64,000 nt of DNA from CAVVIH01 sp963748295. GTDB lineage: Bacteria; Acidobacteriota; Vicinamibacteria; Vicinamibacterales; 2-12-FULL-66-21. Made by a program: the position numbers and the translations under genes. Shown here one piece after another: positions 56,205 to 63,936 of this stretch; within the stretch, counting starts at the first letter, position 1; the number at the start of each line of letters is the position of its first letter. The stretch lies in contig CAVVIH010000004.1 in assembly GCA_963748295.1 (NCBI GenBank), forward strand, positions 310,001-374,000. Direction: 5' to 3'. The notes under the pieces were generated by a model. The model saw nothing but the letters and a program-made list of their open reading frames with translations, was not told where the DNA came from and ran no database searches.

Positions 56205-57398
56205 ATGCATGACGTCGATTCAGTAATGCGCGCAGGGGTCCGAGCTCTACCGTTGTTCCTCTTGCTCGCCGGTTGTGGCAGCTCGACAACCACCAGTGTC
56301 ACCGCGCCTACATCGAGCGGCGCGCGCTGTCAGCCGTCGCTTCAGGGATCGCAAACGTCGTTCGGTTCTTCCGGTGGCACCGGAACGCTGACGATCGGCG
56401 TCGAGCGCGAGTGCGCGTGGAGCGCGGGCACTCTCGCCAGCTGGGTTGAAATCACGTCGTCGCGTCAGGGCCAGGGGGACGCGACGCTGTCGTATCGCGT
56501 GCAGGCGAACCCGGATCCGGTTGTCAGGCGCGGGGGGTTGACGGTCGGCGAACAGCGTCTCGACCTGACGCAGGACGCCGCGCCGTGCCAGTTCGGCGTC
56601 TCGCGTCCGACTGATTCGATAGGCGCCGACGGCGGCCAGGCGCGTGTCGACGTCAGCGCGCACAGCGCGTGCCGGTGGACAGCGTCGAGCGACGCGCCCT
56701 GGGTCGTTGTATCGCCGGCCTCCGGCGCCGGCAGCGCAGCGGTCCAGATGAGCGTGCAAGCCAATCCGGGGGGCGCTCGTACCGCGACCCTGACGGTCGC
56801 GGGCCAGCAGCTGCCGCTCACACAGGTCGCCAAAGGGTCAACGCCGGCGCCTCCTCCTGCGCCGGGACCGTCGCCGACTCCGCCTCCTGAGCCGGGCCCG
56901 CCTCCCGCGCCCGCGCCGGGCTGCAGTTTCCGTCTGGAGCCGTCGCAGCGCGAGTTCACGGCCGTCGGCGGTGCGGGCTCGTTCACGGTCGAAACCGGCG
57001 CGGCCTGCGCCTGGACCGCTTCGAGCAACGAAGCCTGGGTGGTGCTATCCGGATCGACGAACGGCATGGGCCCTCAGGAGGTTCGATATCTGGTGCTTCC
57101 AAACCTCGCGCGCCAGAACCGCGACGCGCGCATCACCGTCGCGGGATCGACCCATCGCGTCACGCAGCGCGGTCTGGACGGTGAGGAGGCAAAGGTGAGC
57201 GGGGATGCGTCGGGCGTCTCAGGGACTTGTCCCAACCTGCGGTTCACGGTGCGATCGACCATGGTCATCACGTCGAGCTCTACCGAATTCAGGAAGGGGC
57301 CGTGCAGCGATGTCACGGCCGGACGTGAAGTCGCCGTCGAGGGCATACGACTCGGGGACGGCACAATTGCCGCGGACAAAGTGGAGTTGAAAAAATAG
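56205..57398 (+). CDS. BACON-domain lipoprotein with DUF5666-like C-terminus
   Basis: 397 aa (ATG 56226 also plausible, giving the compact signal MRAGVRALPLFLLLAGC). After the lipobox Cys come three BACON-type beta-sandwiches (about 45-120, 128-208, 243-325), each with C..W and the pair ...SWVEI/APWVVV/EAWVVL. A Pro-rich linker (about 212-240) separates the second and third. The C-terminal about 70 residues resemble DUF5666. BACON domains bind carbohydrate or mucin-like ligands or act as spacers. Its TAG is followed at once by the next ATG, so the two are co-translated. Confidence 0.82.
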   Translation: MHDVDSVMRAGVRALPLFLLLAGCGSSTTTSVTAPTSSGARCQPSLQGSQTSFGSSGGTGTLTIGVERECAWSAGTLASWVEITSSRQGQGDATLSYRVQANPDPVVRRGGLTVGEQRLDLTQDAAPCQFGVSRPTDSIGADGGQARVDVSAHSACRWTASSDAPWVVVSPASGAGSAAVQMSVQANPGGARTATLTVAGQQLPLTQVAKGSTPAPPPAPGPSPTPPPEPGPPPAPAPGCSFRLEPSQREFTAVGGAGSFTVETGAACAWTASSNEAWVVLSGSTNGMGPQEVRYLVLPNLARQNRDARITVAGSTHRVTQRGLDGEEAKVSGDASGVSGTCPNLRFTVRSTMVITSSSTEFRKGPCSDVTAGREVAVEGIRLGDGTIAADKVELKK

Positions 57399-58574
57399 AT
57401 GAGAGCTTCGAGAACTGTCATCTGCGCGCTCATCGTGCTGGGCTGCGCCGCCGACGCGGCGGCGCAGGGCACGATCAGCGATGTCATCGCGTTCCTCATG
57501 ACGAACCAGGCGGTGCCGACCGCCGATTTCGAACGCGATCGTGCCGCCGCCGAGGGCGCGCGGGACACGATCGCGCAAGCGCTTCAGCTCAACCTGACGT
57601 CGATGCCGCTGGCCACGTCGTCCAGCGGATTTCTCTATCGCCTGAACCCGGAGCTGGGAACCGTTCAGCGCGCGAGCCAGACGTTCGGGGCGTTCTTCAC
57701 GGAGCGCGCGCTCACGCCGGGTCGTGGCCGCGCCTCGTTTGGCATCGCGGCGGCGACGAGCGAGTTCGACCGGCTCGATGGCCTGGACCTCAGCAACGGC
57801 ACGCTCGTCACGATCGCCAACCGGTTCCGGGACGAAGCCACACCGTTCAATACGGAATCACTGACGCTGAACCTGCGCACCAGCACGATGACGCTGCTGG
57901 CCAGCGTCGGCGTCACCGATCGTCTCGAGATCGGCGCAGCCGTGCCGTTCGTCAAGTTGACGCTCGACGGCCAGCGCATCCACGTCTATCGCGGCGAAAC
58001 ATTCGTGCAGGCCAGCGGATCGGGCACCGCGAGCGGCCTTGCCGACGTTGCGCTGCGCGCGAAGTACACGCTCGTCTCCGGGGCGAACGGCGGGATTGCG
58101 GCGGCCGGCGAGTTCCGGCTTCCGACCGGCGACGAGGAGAACCTGCTCGGCGCGGGATCGTCGTCCTGGCGGGTGATCGGGGTCGGTTCGATCGATCACG
58201 GCCCGCTGGGGTTACATGGCAATGCCGGGATCGTCCGCGGCGGCGTATCGGATGAATTCACATTCGCCGGCGCGTTGTCGCTGGCGGTTCAGCCGCGGGT
58301 CACCATTTCTGCCGAGCTGTTCGGCAGGCATGTCGAGGAGCTGCGCGCGATCGAGTTCAGTGCTCAGCCGCATCCAACTTACATCGGCGTCGATACGCTG
58401 CGTCTCGTCTCCGGGACCGCGGGGACCACGATGATGACCGCGCTCACGGGGGTGAAGTGGAACGTCGGCGGGACGCTGGTGATTGGCGGCCACATCGCGT
58501 GGCCGCTGACCGATCGCGGATTGACATCGAAGATCACGCCGACCGTGGCGTTCGAGTATGCGTTCCCGAAATAG
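57399..58574 (+). CDS. Outer-membrane beta-barrel protein (MetA-pathway/transporter type)
   Basis: 391 aa. Signal peptide about 1-22. Alternating hydrophobic strands (ASFGIAAATSEFD, TLLASVGVTDRLEIGAAVPF, ALRAKYTLVSGANGGIAAAGEFRLPTG) are typical of the phenol-degradation meta-pathway-like barrel family. The C-terminus ends VAFEYAFPK. Starts directly after the BACON gene's stop (TAGATG), suggesting a lipoprotein-barrel pair at the cell surface. Confidence 0.75.
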   Translation: MRASRTVICALIVLGCAADAAAQGTISDVIAFLMTNQAVPTADFERDRAAAEGARDTIAQALQLNLTSMPLATSSSGFLYRLNPELGTVQRASQTFGAFFTERALTPGRGRASFGIAAATSEFDRLDGLDLSNGTLVTIANRFRDEATPFNTESLTLNLRTSTMTLLASVGVTDRLEIGAAVPFVKLTLDGQRIHVYRGETFVQASGSGTASGLADVALRAKYTLVSGANGGIAAAGEFRLPTGDEENLLGAGSSSWRVIGVGSIDHGPLGLHGNAGIVRGGVSDEFTFAGALSLAVQPRVTISAELFGRHVEELRAIEFSAQPHPTYIGVDTLRLVSGTAGTTMMTALTGVKWNVGGTLVIGGHIAWPLTDRGLTSKITPTVAFEYAFPK

Positions 58575-58575
58575 A

Positions 58576-58843
58576 GACGCGGATTTGCGCGGATTTCATC
58601 CAGCTAACGGAACGCGGATTTACGCGGATCTTCACCGAACTAACGGAACGCGGATTTTCGCGGATTTCACCTAACCTAACGGAACGCGGATCCGCGCGGG
58701 CGTTCCGTGAGGAACCACCGAAAACCGAGTTCCGTGATAATCCGCGTTCCGTGAAGAAATCCGCGACAAATCCGCGTTCCGTTAGATAGAAATCCGCGAC
58801 AATCCGCGTTCCGTTAGATAGAAATCCGCGACAATCCGCGTTA
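58576..58843. repeat. GCGGATTT-type repeats filling a convergent gap
   Basis: Left part: three and a half copies of a roughly 34-bp unit with the words CTAACGGAACGCGGATTT and CGCGGATTTCA. Right part: two 32-bp copies of the reverse complement (AATCCGCGTTCCGTTAG). It starts one base after one TAG (58574) and ends on the convergent gene's TAA (58843-58841), so the whole gap is repeat. Could form a long fold-back. Confidence 0.9.
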
Positions 58844-59290
58844 TCGGGCGACCGCGCGCTCGATGCGCCACGCTTCGCCGTTCTTGCGCAGGTCGAAGCT
58901 CCAGCGTCTCGCCTCCGTGCGGACGCCGCCGCCCACCTTGGGCTGCCAGGTGGCCGAGCCGGAGCACGTGGCCCGCGCGGCGGGCCCGTTGACCGTCACA
59001 TCGCACGATCCAAGCGATACCTGCTGAGACGTCAGCCCCTCGAACGCGCGCGCGAGCGCGCTCCGGTTCACGCCCGGCCAGATGACGCTTGCCGCGTCTG
59101 CGTCGAGAGTGCTGTAAGCGGTTTCGTAGCGTCGCAGCACCGCGCGCACGACCGATTCGTCGCGCACGATCGGAGCTTCTTCCGCTGCCGCCGGAGGCGG
59201 CGTCGAGCGAACAGCAGGGGTTGCCACCGGCGGCGCTGACGGTTCGACCGATCGCCCAGGAGGATCGACGGGCGTGGTGGGCGGCATCAC
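58841..59290 (-). CDS. NTF2/SnoaL-like C-terminal domain (probable 3' part of a split gene)
   Basis: 149 aa as an independent frame. Pro-rich N-terminus, then a cystatin/NTF2-like domain (VVRAVLRRYETAYSTLDADAASVIWPGV, then WSFDLRKNGEAWRIERAVAR). Read upstream in the same frame it continues RQRPPPEPRVESRLDPV without a stop, and it joins the frame of 59319-59972 with a single-base shift near 59335. I think the two are one protein with a TM anchor, Pro-rich linker and this domain. Confidence 0.72.
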   Translation of the reverse strand: MMPPTTPVDPPGRSVEPSAPPVATPAVRSTPPPAAAEEAPIVRDESVVRAVLRRYETAYSTLDADAASVIWPGVNRSALARAFEGLTSQQVSLGSCDVTVNGPAARATCSGSATWQPKVGGGVRTEARRWSFDLRKNGEAWRIERAVAR

Positions 59291-59318
59291 AGGATCGAGC
59301 CGGGATTCGACGCGAGGT

Positions 59319-59972
59319 TCAGGCGGTGGACGTTGTCTCGCCGCGGTTCACTGCCAGCAGGACCGGTTCTGGTTCCGGCTGCGGTTCGGGGGCGGCAATC
59401 GGCGGGCCCGGATACGACGGCAGCAACGGCTCGACGACCAGCAGCCGCGGAGCCGTTTCGTGCGCCGTGATGGTTTCGTGCACGACTCGCAGCTGCGCGA
59501 GCACCTGCGTCACCGGCGTGACGACGGCCGTGGCCACTCGCTGAATCTCGACTGGGCGCGCGGGCTGTGGCGCGATGGTCGTGTCGCGCGGCGCCTGGCG
59601 TTGGTTCCAATACAACGCCGCGATCGCGCCGCCGCTGATCAATACAGCGACGCCCGCCGCGACGGCGACGAGAGGCTTGTAGTGTCGCGATCGCGCCGGC
59701 GGCGTTGACGATGGTTCGAGCGTTTCGACAGGATCGGGCAGGGCGTCGGGGGTTGGCAGGTCGAGCGCGCCAAGCCGGCTTTCGAGCGACGAAAGTTCGG
59801 GACTGTCGTTCTGAAGTTGCCGTGCTTCTTCGAGGGCGGCTCGCGCCTCGTCGCGGAGGCCCGAGTCGAGCGCCGTTTCCGCGCGCTGGAGACATCGCAC
59901 GAAACGGCGCTGCCGCATCCGGAGCTCAAAGCTCAACCATTGGTCCGGAACATGCTGCGACGACTCCGACAT
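59319..59972 (-). CDS. Membrane protein with N-terminal helical domain (probable 5' part of the split gene)
   Basis: 217 aa. Helical region about 15-70 (RCLQRAETALDSGLRDEARAAL), one transmembrane helix about 99-119 (PLVAVAAGVAVLISGGAIAAL), then a linker and the Pro-Glu-rich end PEPQPEPEPV. The abrupt end and the in-frame continuation in the next frame suggest a one-base frame break. Type II topology would place the NTF2-like domain outside the cytoplasm. Function unknown. Confidence 0.72.
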   Translation of the reverse strand: MSESSQHVPDQWLSFELRMRQRRFVRCLQRAETALDSGLRDEARAALEEARQLQNDSPELSSLESRLGALDLPTPDALPDPVETLEPSSTPPARSRHYKPLVAVAAGVAVLISGGAIAALYWNQRQAPRDTTIAPQPARPVEIQRVATAVVTPVTQVLAQLRVVHETITAHETAPRLLVVEPLLPSYPGPPIAAPEPQPEPEPVLLAVNRGETTSTA

Positions 59973-60020
59973 GCTCCGCGCACATGCAAAAACAGCGCTG
60001 AGTCCGGAGACGGATACTGC

Positions 60021-60617
60021 TCAGTCCTTATCTTCGTCGTCGGTATCCTTCGCACTGGTGGCGAAGTTATCGAAATCCGCGTCTTCCTCCTGACTTCGCC
60101 AATCCTCGTCGGCGTCGTAGAGGCGGCCGACCGGACGCTCCTTGATGGGACCCTTGGGCCCGCGCTCCGATTCCTTGCGGGATGGCTTGCGCTTGTTCTT
60201 CGGCGGGGCATCGGGGCCGAAGTTCCGGCTTCGGGTCCCCGGCGGGCCGCCGGCGTCAGGCGTCCGCGGCGCGAACCCGCCGCCCTGCGGCCGCGGCGCG
60301 CTGAAGCCGCCCGGTGCGCCGGGTCGCGGTCCGCTGAAGCCGCCGGGCCTTGGGCCGGGAGGCCGCTCTTCGCGCGGCCGCGCCTCGCTGACCGCGAGCG
60401 GCCGGCCTTTGAAGGGTTGCTGGTTGAACCGTCGGATGGCCTCTTCGGCCACTCCCCGGTCGGCGTAGTCCACGAACGCGAAGCCACGCGGTCGTCCCGT
60501 TTCACGATCTGTCGGCAGGACCACCTGGGTTGGCGCGCCGACGCTCGACATGTGCTCGCGTAGTTCTGCCTCTGTCGCGGTGTAAGGCAGGTTCCCGATG
60601 AACAAACGGACTGACAC
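60021..60617 (-). CDS. RRM-domain RNA-binding protein
   Basis: 198 aa from GTG 60617, preceded by AGAGGGGG. RRM about 1-80 with RNP2 LFIGNL and RNP1 RGFAFVDY. The rest is a Gly/Pro/Arg-rich low-complexity tail (GGFSGPRPGAPGGFSAPRP) and an acidic end. Bacterial single-RRM proteins of this kind often respond to cold. The disordered tail resembles that of eukaryotic hnRNPs and may support RNA condensation. Confidence 0.9.
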   Translation of the reverse strand: MSVRLFIGNLPYTATEAELREHMSSVGAPTQVVLPTDRETGRPRGFAFVDYADRGVAEEAIRRFNQQPFKGRPLAVSEARPREERPPGPRPGGFSGPRPGAPGGFSAPRPQGGGFAPRTPDAGGPPGTRSRNFGPDAPPKNKRKPSRKESERGPKGPIKERPVGRLYDADEDWRSQEEDADFDNFATSAKDTDDEDKD

Positions 60618-60785
60618 AGCCCCCTCTTGGTTGCGCCGGCGGCGCGGAAACGCGGGCCCTGGCCCGCGGCGCCTGGCCGACAAGACAGAACAAAATAGCA
60701 CGGATTCCCCCTCACGAGGTTGAAGCCCTCCGGATACGTGCGCTACCATGGACTGTTCAGGATTTCTCAAAACAGCACACAGTAG

Positions 60786-61172
60786 ATGGCACCTTCAACT
60801 GAGTCCCGCGGGCAAATCGTCGTTCGCGGCGCCCGTACGCACAACTTGAAGAACGTCGATCTGACGATTCCGTCACGCTCGCTCGTGGTGATGACCGGCG
60901 TGAGCGGGTCGGGCAAGTCGTCGCTGGCCTTCGACACGATTTACGCCGAAGGGCAGCGGCGCTACGTGGAGTCGCTGTCTGCCTACGCGCGGCAGTTCCT
61001 CGAGCGGATGGAGAAGCCCGACATCGACGCCATCGAGGGGATCTGCCCGGCGATCGCGATTCGGCAGAAGAACAGCATCCGCAATCCGCGGTCGACCGTC
61101 GGGACGACGACGGAAATCCACGACTATCTGCGGTTGTTGTTTGCGCGCGTGGGCCGCACGTACCTGCCGTAA
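60786..61172 (+). CDS. uvrA: UvrA, N-terminal part (frame broken)
   Basis: 128 aa of excinuclease ABC subunit A: Walker A GVSGSGKSSLAFDTIYAEGQ and YVESLSAYARQFLERMEKPD. The frame ends LFARVGRTYLP and stop at 61172, exactly where CRNCG of the UvrA zinc-binding site should follow. Removing one C at 61163/61164 restores it. UvrA recognises bulky DNA lesions in nucleotide excision repair. Confidence 0.95.
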   Translation: MAPSTESRGQIVVRGARTHNLKNVDLTIPSRSLVVMTGVSGSGKSSLAFDTIYAEGQRRYVESLSAYARQFLERMEKPDIDAIEGICPAIAIRQKNSIRNPRSTVGTTTEIHDYLRLLFARVGRTYLP

Positions 61173-63726
61173 CTGCGGCCGGGACGTGATCCGCGAAACC
61201 GCCGAGGTCGTCGCGACCGAGCTCGGCGCGCTTCCGGAGGGGACGCGGCTTCTGATCGGCTTCGACATGCCGCTCGTGTCGGACGCGCCGTTGACGCTCG
61301 AGCGCGAAGCGTCGGCGGATGCCGATGAGGAGGATGACGCACGCGACGCGAGCGCCCTCGACGAAGACACGGCGCCGCAGCCGGGACTTCCCGGGCTGGT
61401 CGACCCGATCGCCGAGACGCTGGCCGCGTTGCGGCGCCGCGGATTCGGCCGGCTGTTTCTCGACGGACGCGCGGTGCAGCTCGAGGAGGTCGATCCGGCG
61501 GCGCTGAAGGATCGGTCGGTCCTGAGGGTGGTCGTCGATCGCCTGAAGGTCGAGGGCGACCTGCGCGCGCGGCTGACCGATTCGATCGAGACCGCCTATA
61601 CGGAAGGCGGCGGCGCCGCGTTCGCGATCGAGCTCGCCGACAGCGGTCCCGTCGAGCACCGCTTCAGCGAACGCTTCGAGTGCCGCGCGTGCAACATCCA
61701 GTACGAGATCCCGCAGCCGCGGCTGTTCTCGTTCAACAATCCGTTCGGGGCGTGTCCGACCTGCCACGGGTTCGGGAACATCATCGAGCTCGACATGGAT
61801 CTCGTGGTTCCCGATCCGACGAAGTCGATCTCGCAGAACGCGATCGAGCCGTGGAGCAAGCCGCACTACCGTGCGCAGCTCGCCGACTTGAAGCGCGCGG
61901 CCAAGACAACGGGGCTCCGCCTCGACGTGGCCTGGTCGGCGTTGACGCCGGAGGAGAAGCGGTTCGTCATCGAAGGCAACGGCGCCGACTACGAGGGCGT
62001 CAAGGGCTTCTTCCGCTGGCTCGAGCGCAAGAAGTACAAGGTCCACGTTCGCGTCTTCCTCAGCCGGTATCGCGGATATCTGACCTGTCCCGAGTGTCAG
62101 GGCGCGCGTCTCCGGCGGGAGGCCCGTGACGTCCGGGTCGGCGGCCGGACGATCGATGTGGTCTGCGCGCTGACCGTCAGGGATGCCGATCAGTTTTTCA
62201 GCGCGCTCGAGCTGAGCGAGAAGGACGCGGCAATCGCGGAGAAAGTGCTGCGCGAGATCCGGAAGCGGCTCGGGTTCCTTCGTGACGTCGGCCTCGATTA
62301 CCTCACGCTCGATCGCCTGTCGTCTACGCTGTCGGGCGGCGAGTCGCAGCGCATCAACCTGGCGACTTCGCTCGGGTCGGCGCTGGTGGACACGCTGTAC
62401 GTCCTCGACGAGCCGTCCATCGGCCTGCACTCGCGCGACAACGAACGGCTGATCGCGATCCTGCGTCAGCTGCGCGATCAGGGCAACACCGTCCTCGTCG
62501 TCGAGCACGACGCCGACATGATCCGCGTCGCCGATACCGTCGTCGACATGGGGCTGGGCGCCGGCGAGCAGGGCGGCCGGGTCGTGTTTTCGGGTTCGCT
62601 CAAGCAGCTGCTGCTGGAGCCTCGCTCGCTGACGGCGAAGTACCTGCGCGACGAGCTGGCGATTCCGGTCCCGGCGGTGCGCCGAAAGGCGACGAACCAG
62701 AAGCTCAGGATTATCGGAGCGGCGGAACACAACCTGAAGGACCTGGACGTCGAGATTCCGCTCGGGCTGCTGGTATGCGTCACCGGCGTCAGCGGCTCGG
62801 GGAAGAGCACGCTCGTCCACGACGTGCTCTACGCCGCGTTGAAGCGCGCGAAAGGGGACTGGGACCGCCGCATCGGCGTGCATCGCAAGCTCGAAGGCGC
62901 CGAGTTCATCACCGACGTGGTGCTGGTCGATCAGGCGCCGATCGGCCGCACGCCGCGCTCGAACCCGGTGACCTACCTGAAGGCGTTCGATCCGATCCGC
63001 GAGCTGTTCGCCGCGTGCAAGGACGCGCGGTCGCGGGGGCTCACCGCCAGCCACTTCTCCTTCAACGTGCCGGGCGGACGCTGCGAAGCGTGCGAAGGCG
63101 AGGGCGAAGTCAAGGTGGAGATGCAGTTCCTCGCCGACGTATTCGTGCCGTGCGAGCAGTGCGAGGGCAAGCGTTTCAAGCCGCAGGTGCTCGAGGTGAA
63201 GTATCGCGGCCGCGGCGTCGACCAGGTGCTCGACATGACCGTGCGCGAGGCGCTGACCTTCTTCAGCAGCTCGCCGAAGGTCCTGCGCCGGCTCCAGGTG
63301 CTCGACGAGATCGGCCTGGGCTACTTGCGGCTCGGTCAGCCGGCCACCACGCTGTCGGGCGGCGAGGCGCAGCGGATCAAGATCGCGGCGCATCTCTCGT
63401 CGCACACCGGCGATCGCGTGCTCTACATCCTGGACGAGCCGACGACCGGCCTGCACTTCGACGACATCGCCAAGCTGCTCGCGGCGTGCCGCAAGCTGAT
63501 CCAGGCGGGACACAGCCTGCTGGTGATCGAGCACAATCTGGACGTGATCAAGACCGCCGACTGGATCATCGACCTCGGTCCCGAGGGGGGCGAGGAGGGC
63601 GGCCGCCTGATCGTCGCCGGCACGCCGGAGCAGGTCGCGCAGGCCGAAGCCTCGCACACCGGGCGCTACCTCCGCGACGTCCTTGCGGTCGGCCGGGCGA
63701 ACGCTTACGGGGCGAATAGGAACTGA
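61165..63726 (+). CDS. uvrA: UvrA, remainder of the protein
   Basis: Continuation of UvrA from the CRNCG site. Contains the insertion domain, signature LSGGESQRI, second Walker A GVSGSGKSTLVHDVLY, the zinc module CEACEGEG with CEQCEGKRF, second signature LSGGEAQRIK and Walker B VLYILDEPTTGLHF. With the N-terminal part the protein is about 980 aa, slightly long, with an acidic insert near 61310-61380 (DADEEDDARDASALDEDT). Apart from the one extra base the gene is intact, so the break is probably a sequence error. Confidence 0.95.
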   Translation, partial: CRNCGRDVIRETAEVVATELGALPEGTRLLIGFDMPLVSDAPLTLEREASADADEEDDARDASALDEDTAPQPGLPGLVDPIAETLAALRRRGFGRLFLDGRAVQLEEVDPAALKDRSVLRVVVDRLKVEGDLRARLTDSIETAYTEGGGAAFAIELADSGPVEHRFSERFECRACNIQYEIPQPRLFSFNNPFGACPTCHGFGNIIELDMDLVVPDPTKSISQNAIEPWSKPHYRAQLADLKRAAKTTGLRLDVAWSALTPEEKRFVIEGNGADYEGVKGFFRWLERKKYKVHVRVFLSRYRGYLTCPECQGARLRREARDVRVGGRTIDVVCALTVRDADQFFSALELSEKDAAIAEKVLREIRKRLGFLRDVGLDYLTLDRLSSTLSGGESQRINLATSLGSALVDTLYVLDEPSIGLHSRDNERLIAILRQLRDQGNTVLVVEHDADMIRVADTVVDMGLGAGEQGGRVVFSGSLKQLLLEPRSLTAKYLRDELAIPVPAVRRKATNQKLRIIGAAEHNLKDLDVEIPLGLLVCVTGVSGSGKSTLVHDVLYAALKRAKGDWDRRIGVHRKLEGAEFITDVVLVDQAPIGRTPRSNPVTYLKAFDPIRELFAACKDARSRGLTASHFSFNVPGGRCEACEGEGEVKVEMQFLADVFVPCEQCEGKRFKPQVLEVKYRGRGVDQVLDMTVREALTFFSSSPKVLRRLQVLDEIGLGYLRLGQPATTLSGGEAQRIKIAAHLSSHTGDRVLYILDEPTTGLHFDDIAKLLAACRKLIQAGHSLLVIEHNLDVIKTADWIIDLGPEGGEEGGRLIVAGTPEQVAQAEASHTGRYLRDVLAVGRANAYGANRN

Positions 63727-63731
63727 CGCGG

Positions 63732-63852
63732 TCAACTCCCAACTCCCAAAAAACCCAACTCCCAAACCAACTCCGTGCTCTGCGGAGTTGAGCCTTTTTG
63801 GGAGTCTGGGAGTCCGTTTGGGAGTTGGGCTTTTTGGGAGTTGGTAGTTGAT
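63732..63852. repeat. CAACTCC heptamer fold-back after uvrA
   Basis: Same family as 46829-46959. Left arm 63732-63767 with CAACTCC copies at 63733, 63740 and 63756, an inner perfect 8-bp hairpin (CAACTCCG/CGGAGTTG, 63768-63790), and right arm 63796-63852 with five GGGAGT copies. The ends TCAACT and AGTTGA are complementary. It begins five bases after the uvrA stop. Confidence 0.9.
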
Positions 63853-63870
63853 CCGATTTGCTCACTTTTT

Positions 63871-63896
63871 CGCGGCGCCGGGGTGCCCGCGCCGCG
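63871..63896 (+). terminator. Possible hairpin terminator downstream of uvrA
   Basis: CGCGGCG and CGCCGCG arms with a CGGG/CCCG inner stem and GTG loop; one bulged base. Only a weak T tract follows, so termination is uncertain. Confidence 0.35.
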
Positions 63897-63936
63897 GTTC
63901 TTTGCTACACTATGAGGGCCCCCCACCAGAGTTCCC

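Noticed and set aside
58576..58843. CRISPR array
   Set aside because: Unit length varies, there are no unique spacers of constant size, units occur in both orientations, and no cas genes are present.
61155..61175. Programmed frameshift in uvrA
   Set aside because: No slippery heptamer or downstream stimulator; a simple extra C inside the CxxC codons explains it, and other genes show the same GTAC-linked error.
60757..63765. 1002-aa open frame antisense to uvrA
   Set aside because: Shadow frame created by third-position GC bias; the sense strand is UvrA.
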